From positions 376,857 to 440,856 of the forward strand of contig NZ_KE384008.1 in NCBI RefSeq assembly GCF_000423345.1: DNA of 64,000 bases, written 5' to 3'. This DNA comes from Marinimicrobium agarilyticum DSM 16975 (GTDB taxonomy: Bacteria > Pseudomonadota > Gammaproteobacteria > Pseudomonadales > Cellvibrionaceae). Positions within the stretch are counted from its first letter, which is position 1; each line of letters begins with the position of its first letter. Shown here one piece after another: positions 26,274-35,089 of the stretch. Under the pieces are notes generated by a model. That model had not been told where the DNA came from and did not search any database. It saw only the letters and a program-made list of their open reading frames with translations. The position numbers and the translations under genes are program-made.

Positions 26274-27479
26274 ATGCCACTGAGCAATATGGACTTCGAG
26301 TTTTACGAGTCCGAGGATCCGATCTGGAACCCGGCGCTGATGACCATTCCCATTCCGGGTATCCGCAAAATGGTGAACCTCGCCTCACAGCTGGATGATG
26401 TGATTCACCTGTCCATTGGCCAGCCGGACCTGCCGACACCGCAGAATGTGGTGAACGCGGCGGTGGAAGCCATGCAGCGCGGCCAGACCGGTTACACAAT
26501 GGATGCGGGCCTGCCGGAATTATTGGAGTCCCTCGCCATCTACTATGGTGAGCGCTATAACCGGACGCTCAACCCGGAAAATATCATGATCACCACCGGC
26601 GCCACGGAGGCGCTTTACCTGGCGATCACAGCGGTTTCCGCCCCAGGCCGCCACTTCATCGTGCCGGACCCGGCGTTCATGTTGTACTCCCCGCTGATTC
26701 GGATGAACGGCGGCGAGGTGACGGAGATCCCCACGCGGGCGGAAAACAATCACCAGATCGACCCGGACGAGGTGATTGACGCCATCGAGCCGCACACCTA
26801 CGGCATTATTTTGAACTCACCGAGCAATCCCACCGGCACCGTCTACCCACGGGAAACCCTGGAAAAAATCGTGGAGGAGGCGGCCTACCGGGGAATCCAG
26901 ATCATCAGTGATGAGGTCTATGACCATCTGATCTACGACGGTAAAACCTACCCCTCGGTGCTGTCCTGTTGCAGCGATCTGGACCACGTCATGGTGGTCA
27001 GCAGTTTTTCCAAAACCTATAGCATGGCGGGCATGCGCATCGGATGGTTGATCGGCAGCCAGGGCGCGATCAAAAAACTGCGTCGCTACCATATGTTCAC
27101 CACGACGGTGGCAAACACTCCCTGCCAGTGGGCCGGGGTGGAGGCGTTACACGGCAGCAACGATTTTATCCACTACATGCTGGATGAGTACACCAAGCGC
27201 CGGGACCGGCTGGTGGAGTTGGTGGATCAGACTCCGCACCTCACCGGCTACAAACCGGAAGGGGCTTTCTACTTGTTCCCTTCGCTCCCTGAAGGCGCCA
27301 ACGGGACCAACGTTGCCCTGCGCCTGCTCAAGGAAACCGGTGTATGCACGATTCCGGGAGAAACCTTCGGCAGCAGCTGCAACAACTCTTTACGCTTGAG
27401 TTATTCCACGTCCATGGAAAACATCGAAAAGTCTTTTGAACGCATTATCCCCTGGATGGAGCAGCAAGACTTCGACTGA
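26274..27479 (+). CDS. Class I/II pyridoxal-phosphate aminotransferase (aspartate aminotransferase fold)
   Basis: 401 residues. Fold-type I class I/II features include IHLSIGQPDLPTP near residue 45, the cofactor-contacting NSPSNPTGTVY, ISDEVYDHLIYDG and the PLP lysine in SSFSKTYSMAGMRIGW. The arginine that holds the substrate carboxylate lies in SLRLSYST. These enzymes transaminate amino acids such as aspartate, alanine or aromatic residues, or act as beta-lyases. Specificity is not visible. It starts 13 bases after the amidase, with GGGGAGG as ribosome-binding site, and closes the six-gene run. No regulator or transporter accompanies the run. Confidence 0.88.
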   Translation: MPLSNMDFEFYESEDPIWNPALMTIPIPGIRKMVNLASQLDDVIHLSIGQPDLPTPQNVVNAAVEAMQRGQTGYTMDAGLPELLESLAIYYGERYNRTLNPENIMITTGATEALYLAITAVSAPGRHFIVPDPAFMLYSPLIRMNGGEVTEIPTRAENNHQIDPDEVIDAIEPHTYGIILNSPSNPTGTVYPRETLEKIVEEAAYRGIQIISDEVYDHLIYDGKTYPSVLSCCSDLDHVMVVSSFSKTYSMAGMRIGWLIGSQGAIKKLRRYHMFTTTVANTPCQWAGVEALHGSNDFIHYMLDEYTKRRDRLVELVDQTPHLTGYKPEGAFYLFPSLPEGANGTNVALRLLKETGVCTIPGETFGSSCNNSLRLSYSTSMENIEKSFERIIPWMEQQDFD

Positions 27480-27665
27480 CATAGGGCCTCATTTGTAGAT
27501 CCCGGCGAGGGTCGGGTTAAGTAAGAATGGACGGGGTCGGGGATCAGGTTATCGAGTCGGGTTTTCTCCCCCTCGTCCAGGACTCAGTATCCCTGTGGGT
27601 AGAGCCTGCCATACCCACGGCGGAAATGGGGGGGGTGGCATCTTTTAGCGCAGTGCTATCCAAGG
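27480..27665. other. Convergent intergenic region with a weak hairpin
   Basis: Between two convergent genes a 7-bp stem GTGGGTA/TACCCAC (27595-27601 and 27612-27618, 10-base loop) is followed by G-rich sequence, not a T-tract. It may serve as a transcription end for either side, but it is not a classic terminator. Nothing else is recognised. Confidence 0.35.
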
Positions 27666-28568
27666 TTATTCAATAGGTTCTGTACGCAGGTGCTGATTAA
27701 AAAACGCCAGCGTCCGGGTCCAGGCAAGTGTAGCATCCTCCTCGTCATAGCGGGGCGTGGAGTCATTGTGAAAGCCGTGGTTGGCGCCCTCGTAGATGAA
27801 TATTTCGTAGTTTACGTTGTGTTTCTGGAGCGCTTCTTCATACGCCGGGTACTGGCTGTTGATTCGCTCATCCAGTTCGCCCAGGTGCACCTGGATGGGA
27901 GCGTCAATCGCCTCAACATCTTCCAGCGCGGGAGGGGAACCATAATAGGGGGCGGCGGCATCAATCAGTTCGGGGTGCTCCGCCGCCAACCGGTTGGAGA
28001 TGGAGCCGCCGAAACAGAACCCAACGACGCCCAGCTTGCCGTTACCCTTGTCCACCCCTCGAGCGAAGCGGGCGGCGGCCACCAAATCGGCAAAGAGTTT
28101 GTCTCGATCCAGACTGGCCTGGAGGCTGCGGCCTTTGTCATCGTTACCGGGGTAGCCCCCGACCGGGTGGAGCGCATCCGGCGCGAAGGCGATAAAACCC
28201 TCTTTCGCCAAGCGTCTTGCGACGTCCTTTATATAGGGGTTGAGCCCCCGGTTTTCGTGGATGACGAGTATGACGGGGGCCGTGCCCTCCAGTTCTGAGG
28301 GGAGCACAAGGTAACCCCGGCCGGTACCGTGCCCGTCGGGCGAGGGAAAGGTTTTATAGTGCGCCACAATGTCCGGGTCGTTGAAGGAGACCTGCTCGGC
28401 GAGGGCGTAGTTGGGCAGCAACGCGCTCATCAGGCCACTGGCAGTATAGCCACCGACGGCGACTCCGGTCAGGCCCCGCAGGAACTGTCGTCGATCAATA
28501 TGGCCGTGGGCGTATTGATCGTAGAGTTCAAACGCTTTGGGCGGAATCTCGGTCTGGCGTTGAGTCAT
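27666..28568 (-). CDS. Dienelactone hydrolase family protein with a Tat-type signal
   Basis: 300 residues. An N-terminal DRRQFLRGLTG motif followed by a hydrophobic stretch looks like a twin-arginine signal, so the mature enzyme is probably periplasmic. The alpha/beta-hydrolase core has the cysteine nucleophile in VVGFCFGGSIS, an acid in LGELDERINSQY and the histidine in GANHGFHND, which is the Cys-Asp-His triad of dienelactone hydrolases. The natural substrate is unknown; relatives act on lactones and esters. It is transcribed alone, divergent from csaA. A second family member without signal peptide lies at 37327-38064. Confidence 0.87.
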   Translation of the reverse strand: MTQRQTEIPPKAFELYDQYAHGHIDRRQFLRGLTGVAVGGYTASGLMSALLPNYALAEQVSFNDPDIVAHYKTFPSPDGHGTGRGYLVLPSELEGTAPVILVIHENRGLNPYIKDVARRLAKEGFIAFAPDALHPVGGYPGNDDKGRSLQASLDRDKLFADLVAAARFARGVDKGNGKLGVVGFCFGGSISNRLAAEHPELIDAAAPYYGSPPALEDVEAIDAPIQVHLGELDERINSQYPAYEEALQKHNVNYEIFIYEGANHGFHNDSTPRYDEEDATLAWTRTLAFFNQHLRTEPIE

Positions 28569-28760
28569 GGTCTGAAGCTCCTGGGCGGTGGTATTTGGGG
28601 CTAATGGTTTTTATAGTAGCGGGCCGCGCCGCAATTGCACGGGTCTTTACACTTTAAAGAGTATCTGGACACTTCTAACGTCTCTGGATTTCCCCCTGGC
28701 AGGCTTGGTCGGCCCGCCGCGGGGAATGGATACGTTGACGGAACCGAAAAGGAGCCAATA

Positions 28761-29099
28761 ATGGACATGATTGAGTGGGATGATTTCGCCAAGGTGGCGT
28801 TGAGGGTTGGACGCATTATTACGGCGGAGACCTTCAAGGAGGCCCGCAAGCCTGCGTATATTCTGACGGTGGATTTTGGCGAGGAGATCGGCATAAAGCG
28901 CTCCAGCGCCCAGATTACCGCGCTGTACACCTTGGATGAACTGATCGGCCGCCAGGTGGTGGCGGTGGTGAATTTCCCCAAAAAGCAGATAGGGCCCATT
29001 ATGTCAGAATGCCTGGTGACCGGTTTTCACAATGAAAACGGTGAGGTAGCGCTCTGTGTGCCCGATAAGCGAGTGCCTCTGGGCACCAAGCTGGCTTGA
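28761..29099 (+). CDS. csaA: tRNA-binding domain protein CsaA
   Basis: 112 residues, the normal CsaA length. CsaA is a small dimeric OB-fold protein that binds tRNA and was first described as a secretion-related chaperone. The family core is present: FAKVALRVGRIITAETF, KPAYILTVDFGEEIGIKRSSAQIT, VAVVNFPKKQIGPIMSE and the C-terminal PDKRVPLGTKLA. The start at 28761 has AAGGAG seven bases upstream; the open frame extends 42 codons further but is not family-like. It is divergent from the Tat-exported hydrolase gene. Confidence 0.93.
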   Translation: MDMIEWDDFAKVALRVGRIITAETFKEARKPAYILTVDFGEEIGIKRSSAQITALYTLDELIGRQVVAVVNFPKKQIGPIMSECLVTGFHNENGEVALCVPDKRVPLGTKLA

Positions 29100-29203
29100 G
29101 CGCTCACTTAGGATCCTGCCGCTTGCTTTTAAGCCCCGGTGCGCTATTGTCGTTAAAGATGAGGCATCATTCTTATAACAATTGGTTGGCTTGGGCGGTA
29201 TTT

Positions 29204-30088
29204 ATGAGCTTTTGGATAATAAAACATTTGCCAGGTCTGCCTCTGCTGTTCGCTCTGTGGTCTGGCTTGCTGTTTGCCGCCCCAGAGACGGAAGAGGCGC
29301 CATTGGTTATCCGCTACCCTGTGCTGAGCGAGGACTACGGTCAGACCCGCGACGACTACTTCTCCCGCGTGCTGGCCCTTGCACTGGATAAAGCGGGCGA
29401 ACCCTATCGACTGGAACCGGTTACCCTGTCCAATTTTCGCGAAAGTCGCAGTGTGATGTCGGTGGCCAAAGGCGTTTATGATATCCACTGGATGAACACC
29501 AACCCCACTCGGGAAATGGTGTTGCGGCCTATTCGTATCCCTCTTTTCAAAGGCCTGATTGGCTGGCGGCTACTGTTGCTGCGTCAGCAGGATGAGGACC
29601 TTCTTGAAGGGATGAGCGGGCTAAAGCCGCTCAAGGGGTTGACCGCGGTCCAGGGGCACGATTGGCCGGACAGTCAAGTGCTGGAGGCCAACGGGCTCGA
29701 GGTATTCAGGACCCCCCATTGGGAGGGGATGTTCAAAATGCTCTATGCGGGGCGGGTTGACTACTTTCCACGCTCGGTGCTTGAAATCTGGGATGAGCAA
29801 CGCACGTTCGAAGAGCTGGACCTGGTGGTGGATGACCATGTTGTGTTGTATTATCCCGCCGCTTATTATTTTTTCGTCCGAAAGGACAGTCACGAGCTGG
29901 CTGCGTTGATTGAGAAAGGTCTGAACGTGGCGATCGCAGACGGCTCTTTTGACCGACTGCTGATGACGTACTTCGGTGACGACATTGAACGGGCGAATTT
30001 GAGTGAACGTCGCGTCATCCGGCTCGAGAACCCGGCGTTAACACCTTCAACCCCGCTGGAGCGCGAGGAGCTTTGGTATCAGCCGTGA
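29204..30088 (+). CDS. Periplasmic solute-binding-like protein (SBP family 3 type)
   Basis: 294 residues from the chosen start. The N terminus SFWIIKHLPGLPLLFALWS is a signal peptide ending in FAA. The mature part starts with EEAPLVIRYPVLSEDYGQTRDDYF and continues like stand-alone amino-acid-binding-type proteins (YDIHWMNTN, YAGRVDYFPRSVLEIW, YYFFVRKDSHELAALIEKGL). No ABC transporter gene accompanies it, so it may be an orphan receptor or sensor rather than a transport component. An ATG at 29159 in the same frame would lengthen the signal region; neither start has a good ribosome-binding site. It overlaps the DUF2835 gene by four bases. Confidence 0.78.
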   Translation: MSFWIIKHLPGLPLLFALWSGLLFAAPETEEAPLVIRYPVLSEDYGQTRDDYFSRVLALALDKAGEPYRLEPVTLSNFRESRSVMSVAKGVYDIHWMNTNPTREMVLRPIRIPLFKGLIGWRLLLLRQQDEDLLEGMSGLKPLKGLTAVQGHDWPDSQVLEANGLEVFRTPHWEGMFKMLYAGRVDYFPRSVLEIWDEQRTFEELDLVVDDHVVLYYPAAYYFFVRKDSHELAALIEKGLNVAIADGSFDRLLMTYFGDDIERANLSERRVIRLENPALTPSTPLEREELWYQP

Positions 30089-30306
30089 ACGCTGTGGAAG
30101 TCAATCTTTATATCTCGCCCGATGAGTACCAGCGCTGGTACCAGGGTAGTGCCAAACATGTTCATGCCACGACCGTCGATGGTCGGAGCGTACAGTTTCC
30201 CGCCACTATTCTGCGCTCCTTTGTTACCCACGAGGGGATCCGGGGCCGTTTCCGGATCCATTTCGACACACAGAACCGGTTTCAGACGATCGAAAAAATC
30301 GACTAA
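30085..30306 (+). CDS. DUF2835 small protein
   Basis: 73 residues with the family pattern LYISPDEYQRWYQGSAKHV, QFPATILRSFVTHEGIRGRF and RIHFDTQNRFQTIEKI. DUF2835 proteins are short, common in gammaproteobacteria and of unknown function. I chose GTG at 30085, which overlaps the upstream stop (GTGA), implying translational coupling; a TTG four codons earlier sits closer to GAGGAG and is the alternative. It lies just upstream of pyrD. Confidence 0.8.
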   Translation: MNAVEVNLYISPDEYQRWYQGSAKHVHATTVDGRSVQFPATILRSFVTHEGIRGRFRIHFDTQNRFQTIEKID

Positions 30307-30374
30307 AAACGGCAAATCCAGTATCCTTTGCGCCGATTCAGACCCAAATTCGCTCCTCCGCAAAGAGCTTTTGA

Positions 30375-31397
30375 ATGTACTCATTGATCCGCAAAGCCCT
30401 GTTCCAACTGGACCCCGAGACCGCCCACCACATCAGCCTCGATTGGCTCGGTGCAGCTGAACGGCTGCGGCTACTGCCGCTCTTCAAGCCCAAGGCCCGC
30501 TACAATCCCGTGGAGGTCATGGGACTGCGCTTCGCCAACCCTCTCGGGCTGGCAGCCGGTCTGGACAAAAACGGGGACTACTTCAATGCGCTGGGTGAGC
30601 TGGGCTTCGGCTTTGTCGAAATCGGCACCGTGACGCCACGTCCGCAGCCCGGTAATCCCAAACCGCGGTTGTTCCGGCTGCCCGAGCAGGAAGCGATTAT
30701 CAACCGGATGGGATTCAATAACCTGGGTGTCGATCACTTGGTGGAGCAGGTCAAACGTCGCCGTTACTCGGGCATTCTCGGAATCAATATTGGGAAAAAC
30801 GCCACCACCCCCCTGGAGAACGCGGTGGACGATTACCTGGAATGCATGAACAAGGTATACGCCCACGCCGAGTATATTACGTTCAATATTTCATCGCCCA
30901 ATACGCCGGGGCTGCGTGACCTTCAGTTTGGCGACAGTCTGAGCCGAATGCTCGAGCGACTGAAGGCCGAGCAGGGCAAGCATTATCAGGCCGAGGGACG
31001 TTATGTACCGCTGGTGGTAAAAATCGCTCCGGATATGGACGATGTTGCCATTGAACAGGTGGCCAAGGTGCTGAAAGAGCAGGGTATGGATGGCGTGATT
31101 GCCACTAATACCACCATTGGTCGAGAAGGGGTGGAAGATCTGGAGCATAGCGAAGAAACCGGTGGGCTCAGTGGTCTGCCGGTGAGGGACAAAAGTACTC
31201 ATGTAATTGCTGCGCTGCACGATCACCTTAAAGATGAGCTGCCCATCATTGGTGTGGGCGGTATCAGTGACGGGGCCAGTGCGGTCGAAAAGATGGCCGC
31301 GGGGGCAAAGCTGGTTCAGGTGTACACGGGTTTCATTTATCAGGGGCCGGGCTTGATTGAAACGGTGACCGAAGCCATCGCCCAGTCGCGAGACTGA
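30375..31397 (+). CDS. pyrD: Dihydroorotate dehydrogenase (quinone), class 2
   Basis: 340 residues. It oxidises dihydroorotate to orotate with FMN and membrane quinone, the fourth step of pyrimidine synthesis. The N-terminal amphipathic extension ([19 protein letters not shown]) that docks class 2 enzymes to the membrane is present. Core motifs are [45 protein letters not shown] and [12 protein letters not shown], where the serine is the class 2 catalytic base. [21 protein letters not shown] binds phosphate. Length and motifs are fully normal. Confidence 0.97.
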   Translation: MYSLIRKALFQLDPETAHHISLDWLGAAERLRLLPLFKPKARYNPVEVMGLRFANPLGLAAGLDKNGDYFNALGELGFGFVEIGTVTPRPQPGNPKPRLFRLPEQEAIINRMGFNNLGVDHLVEQVKRRRYSGILGINIGKNATTPLENAVDDYLECMNKVYAHAEYITFNISSPNTPGLRDLQFGDSLSRMLERLKAEQGKHYQAEGRYVPLVVKIAPDMDDVAIEQVAKVLKEQGMDGVIATNTTIGREGVEDLEHSEETGGLSGLPVRDKSTHVIAALHDHLKDELPIIGVGGISDGASAVEKMAAGAKLVQVYTGFIYQGPGLIETVTEAIAQSRD

Positions 31398-31429
31398 TAA
31401 TTCCAAAGCAACGACAAGCGAGCCAGTTT

Positions 31430-31885
31430 ATGGATTACAAAACAGTCACTATGCCGGGCAACAAAAAAATCGCTCTCATTGCCCATGACAACAAGAAAAA
31501 AGATCTGGTGGCCTGGTGCAGTAAACACCGGGAAACCTTGAGCTCGCATGTTCTTTACGCCACCGGCACCACGGGTAGCGTGATCGAAAAATCCACGGAC
31601 CTGACCATCAATAAATTGATCAGCGGTCCGCTGGGGGGTGACCAACAGGTCGGCTCGTTAATAACCGAGGGAAAGGTGGATTTCCTGATTTTCTTCTGGG
31701 ACCCATTCGAGCCCCTGCCGCACGACCCGGACGTAAAAGCGTTGCTGCGCATCGCTGCGGTATGGAACATTCCCGTGGCCTGCAATCAGATTTCCGCCGA
31801 CTTTATGGTGGCCTCTCCGCTGTTCAATAACGAAGTGGATCGCTCCATTCCGGATTACGACGCGTATATGGCCAGTCGGTCATAA
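31430..31885 (+). CDS. mgsA: Methylglyoxal synthase
   Basis: 151 residues. It converts dihydroxyacetone phosphate to methylglyoxal and phosphate, a bypass relieving sugar-phosphate build-up. Family motifs are IALIAHDNKKKDLVAW, TGTTG, the catalytic aspartate in SGPLGGDQQVGSLI, LIFFWDPFEPLPHDPDVKAL and PVACNQISADFMVAS. It starts 32 bases after pyrD and may be on the same transcript. There is no strong ribosome-binding site before the ATG. The convergent SDR gene ends 42 bases downstream. Confidence 0.96.
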   Translation: MDYKTVTMPGNKKIALIAHDNKKKDLVAWCSKHRETLSSHVLYATGTTGSVIEKSTDLTINKLISGPLGGDQQVGSLITEGKVDFLIFFWDPFEPLPHDPDVKALLRIAAVWNIPVACNQISADFMVASPLFNNEVDRSIPDYDAYMASRS

Positions 31886-31927
31886 AAGGTTTGCCGGATC
31901 CTGTATCAGTGTAGGGAACAGTGGCTG

Positions 31928-32764
31928 CTAGCTCGCCACTTTTCCCAGAATCTTATCCATTTTTCGAGTGCTTAAAATCCGTTTGAGGTAGCCCATCAGG
32001 TAGGTCGGGAATGTCACGTAATAGCGAGGCTTCGGACGCTTACTTTCCAGTGCGTGCTTAACTTTTTTGTAGACTGCTTCTGGCCCCAGGGTAAAACGTT
32101 GTGCCGGCCCTTTCTTGCTCAGTCGTTCCAGAGCGGCGTCATACTTCTCCCTATGCCGACTGTTTGCCATATCCACATTGCTCTTTAACGCGGTCAAGGC
32201 GTTCTTGCGAAAGTCACTCAAAATAGGGCCGGGCTCCACCAAGCTGACTTCAACGCCGGTTCCCTTGAGTTCAAGACGCAGTGTATCCGTGAGGCCCTCC
32301 AAAGCGAACTTGCTGCTGTTATAGGCGCCCCGAAAGGGCATGGCGGCGAAGCCGAGCACCGAGCTGTTCTGAACGATCCGGCCCTCGCCGTTGGCGATCA
32401 TGGAGGGCAGTAACGCATTGGTCAGCTCCGCCCAACCGAAAAAATTGGTCTCGAACTGGCGACGCAGTGTGTCGCGCGTAAGGTCTTCCACCGCGCCGGG
32501 TTGGCCGTAGGCACCGTTGTTAAACAGGCCATAGAGTCTTCCCTCGCACAGCGCCAGCGTCTCTTCCACCGCGCGCTGGATGCTGCCGGAATCCGCCACA
32601 TCGAGCTGAATGCAGGTCAGCCCTTCTGCCTGAAGCCGGGAGACGTCAGGTAGCTTGCGGCAACTGGCGATGACCCGGTATCCGTCTTTCTGTAGCGCTT
32701 TGGCGCAGTAATAGCCGATGCCGGTTGAAGCTCCGGTCACCAGTACGGCTTTGGGATTACTCAT
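31928..32764 (-). CDS. Short-chain dehydrogenase/reductase
   Basis: 278 residues, classical SDR. The cofactor loop is VTGASTGIGYYCAKAL at the N terminus, and NNGAYGQPGAVEDL follows. The catalytic serine lies in NSSVLGFAAMPFRG and the Tyr-x-x-x-Lys in YNSSKFALEG. A basic C-terminal extension (KRPKPRYYVTFPTYLMGYLKRI) resembles that of retinol- or 17-beta-hydroxysteroid-type SDRs and may bind membranes. The substrate is unknown. It is divergent from the MDR oxidoreductase gene across 158 bases. Confidence 0.87.
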   Translation of the reverse strand: MSNPKAVLVTGASTGIGYYCAKALQKDGYRVIASCRKLPDVSRLQAEGLTCIQLDVADSGSIQRAVEETLALCEGRLYGLFNNGAYGQPGAVEDLTRDTLRRQFETNFFGWAELTNALLPSMIANGEGRIVQNSSVLGFAAMPFRGAYNSSKFALEGLTDTLRLELKGTGVEVSLVEPGPILSDFRKNALTALKSNVDMANSRHREKYDAALERLSKKGPAQRFTLGPEAVYKKVKHALESKRPKPRYYVTFPTYLMGYLKRILSTRKMDKILGKVAS

Positions 32765-32922
32765 GCTTGCTCCGTGTGGGGGACAACAAAAACGCTATTG
32801 TCGCAGTGGCCTGAAAGCCGCGCAAGCCGCGATAGTTCGTTGTTTTGCGTCCTCCCAGGCCGGTTACTACACTATTCAATAAAGCCAACGACTTGACTCG
32901 ATGTTAGACGGAGGCTGAACGA

Positions 32923-34032
32923 ATGATTCCCGAAACGATGAAAGCGGTACAGTTGACGGGGCATGGTGACCTCGATCAGTTGAAGTACCGGGAGGATGTG
33001 CCGGTCCCCAAGCCTGGCTCCGGCGAAGTTCTAATTGAAGTCACCGCCTGCGGCATGAACAACACGGATGTCTGGGTGAGGCAAGGGGCCTACGGCAGCG
33101 ATACCGATCCGGCATCGGTTTCCACCTGGCGACGGGGGCGCTCCACGCTGGAGTTTCCTCGTATTCAAGGCACGGACACCGTCGGCAAGATCGTTGCGGT
33201 GGGCAAGGGCGTGCCCGATGCGCGTATCGGCGAGCGGGTGATGGTGGATTTTTCCCTGTACAACCGGCCTGAGGGCGACGACAGTCTGGCGGATATTGAC
33301 TATATCGGACACGGCCGCGATGGCGGGTACGCAGAGTACACTACCGTGCCTTCGGAAAACGCCCACGCCACTGACGCGCCCATCAGCGATGCCGAGTTGG
33401 CCACTTTCTGCTGCGCCTATCTCACCGGCGAGCACATGCTGGATCGGGCGAACCTGAAAGAAGGTGAAAGAATTGTGGTGACCGGTGCGTCCGGTGGCGT
33501 GGGGTCGGCGGTTGTGCAGTTGGCCCGCGTTCGCGGAGCCATCCCCTATGCGGTGACCAGCGCCGGAAAAGAGGCGGCGTTGCGCGATATTGGCGCTGAG
33601 GACACGGTCCGGCGCGAAGAGGGTGGTCTGGTGGATGCCCTTGATCGGATCACCCGGGGTCAACCGGTCGATGTCGTGGCGGACCTGGTGGCCGGCCCGA
33701 TGTTCAATGACCTGCTGCGGGTGCTGCGCCCGGAGGGCCGATACACCACCTCAGGGGCGATCGGTGGTCCGGTGGTGGAGCTGGACCTGAGAACCATGTA
33801 CCTCAAGCAACTGCAACTGCACGGGTCCTCTCAGGGTACTCGTGGCGCTTTCCGCCGCCTGCTCGGGTACATTGAGCAAGGCAAGATCCACCCGCTATTG
33901 CATGGCACCTTCCCTTTGTCGCGCTTTCATGACGCGCAGCGGGAGTTTATGGCCAAGCGCTATATCGGCAACCTGGTCATCGTGCCGGATGCTAAATGGG
34001 CGTCAGTAGGAGCCCCCTATGCTGCCAAGTAA
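32923..34032 (+). CDS. Medium-chain dehydrogenase/reductase (zeta-crystallin/quinone oxidoreductase-like)
   Basis: 369 residues. The Rossmann motif VVTGASGGVGSAVVQLAR lies near residue 190. The N-terminal catalytic domain keeps CGMNNTDVWVRQGAYG, but the usual GHE of zinc alcohol dehydrogenases is GTDTVG (in RIQGTDTVGKIVAVG), so a catalytic zinc is doubtful and a quinone-oxidoreductase-like enzyme is more likely. An insertion after QGAYG (SDTDPASVSTWRRGRS) is unusual. The gene overlaps the next one, a proline-racemase-family gene, by 14 bases. The two proteins therefore probably act on related substrates. Confidence 0.85.
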   Translation: MIPETMKAVQLTGHGDLDQLKYREDVPVPKPGSGEVLIEVTACGMNNTDVWVRQGAYGSDTDPASVSTWRRGRSTLEFPRIQGTDTVGKIVAVGKGVPDARIGERVMVDFSLYNRPEGDDSLADIDYIGHGRDGGYAEYTTVPSENAHATDAPISDAELATFCCAYLTGEHMLDRANLKEGERIVVTGASGGVGSAVVQLARVRGAIPYAVTSAGKEAALRDIGAEDTVRREEGGLVDALDRITRGQPVDVVADLVAGPMFNDLLRVLRPEGRYTTSGAIGGPVVELDLRTMYLKQLQLHGSSQGTRGAFRRLLGYIEQGKIHPLLHGTFPLSRFHDAQREFMAKRYIGNLVIVPDAKWASVGAPYAAK

Positions 34033-35089
34033 TCATCACGGTCGTTTTCGCGAGTTAGGCCTGATTGACATGCAGTCTGGCGGCGATGTCAGCCGGATTG
34101 TGTACGAGGGTATTGAAAACATTCCGGGGAGCACGGTTCTGGAGAAGATGCGTTACCTACAGGCCCACGGCGATGGTCTGCGCCGGTTGTTGCTTTCCGA
34201 GCCCTATGGTGACCCGGCCATGTCGGTGGACCTGATTGTGCCGCCAAGCCATCCCGACGCTCAGGCCGGTTACATCATTATGGAAGCCATGGGTTACCCC
34301 ATGTATTCCGGCTCCAATACGATATGTACTGCCACGGCGGCGCTGCAAAGCGGCCTTATCCCGATGCAGGAAGGCGAACAGTCGGTGGTGCTGGAGTCAC
34401 CGGCGGGGCTGGCGCACATCAAAGCGGTGAATCACAATGGGCGGGTCGATTCCATCACCACTCAGGGCGAACCTGCCTATGTGGCGGCGCGAGGCCTGAC
34501 GGTGACCCTACCCAGAGGGCAGCAGGTCACCTACGACATGGTATGGAGCGGTGCCTTCTTTGCGATGGTGGACGCCAGCCAGCACGGGTTTGAGCTGGTC
34601 CACGACGAGGCCGTTTCCCTGGCGGCGTTCGGTGATGAATTTATCCGTGCCGTGCGCGAGCAGTTCAACGAGCCTCATCCGCAGTTGGGGGAGGCGGGAC
34701 CCGTGCCCTTCGCGCACTTTATGGGGCCGGTGGAGGCGCTGGGGGACGGCGGCTTTCGTTCGCGTTCGGCCACCTATGTTCACCCCGGCGTGATCTGCCG
34801 CAGCCCCACCGGTACCGGCACCTCCGCACGCCTGGCACTGATGGCCGAAAAGGGCCTGATTCGCGAAGGGCAGTGGCTTGAGACGGTGTCACCGCGCAAC
34901 AGCAGCTTTATCGGTACCTGCCTGGGCGAGGCGAGGGTGGGTGTGCACCCGGCCATCCACAGTCATATCACCGGTCGGGCCTGGACGCTGAGCCACTCTC
35001 ATGTGCTCGTGGATCTGGACGATCCTCTGGTGGATATTTCCGACCTCGAACACTTGATGACCCCGCCGCGCTCTCAATCTTTGCGTTAG
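34019..35089 (+). CDS. Proline racemase superfamily protein with Ser/Thr at the catalytic positions
   Basis: 356 residues, near family length. The superfamily fold is clear from DPAMSVDLIVPPSHPDAQAGYIIMEAMGYP and the C-terminal RSPTGTGTSARLALM. Racemases and 4-hydroxyproline epimerases use two cysteines (MCGH... and DRSPCGTGTSA). Here the first site reads YSGSNT (Ser97) and the second CRSPTGTGTSA (Thr264), so a two-cysteine racemase mechanism is impossible. trans-3-Hydroxy-L-proline dehydratases have Thr at the second site, so a dehydratase-like activity is the closest known match. The start has TAGGAG upstream and lies within the MDR gene. The stop overlaps the ectD stop on the other strand. 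Confidence 0.85.
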   Translation: MLPSNHHGRFRELGLIDMQSGGDVSRIVYEGIENIPGSTVLEKMRYLQAHGDGLRRLLLSEPYGDPAMSVDLIVPPSHPDAQAGYIIMEAMGYPMYSGSNTICTATAALQSGLIPMQEGEQSVVLESPAGLAHIKAVNHNGRVDSITTQGEPAYVAARGLTVTLPRGQQVTYDMVWSGAFFAMVDASQHGFELVHDEAVSLAAFGDEFIRAVREQFNEPHPQLGEAGPVPFAHFMGPVEALGDGGFRSRSATYVHPGVICRSPTGTGTSARLALMAEKGLIREGQWLETVSPRNSSFIGTCLGEARVGVHPAIHSHITGRAWTLSHSHVLVDLDDPLVDISDLEHLMTPPRSQSLR

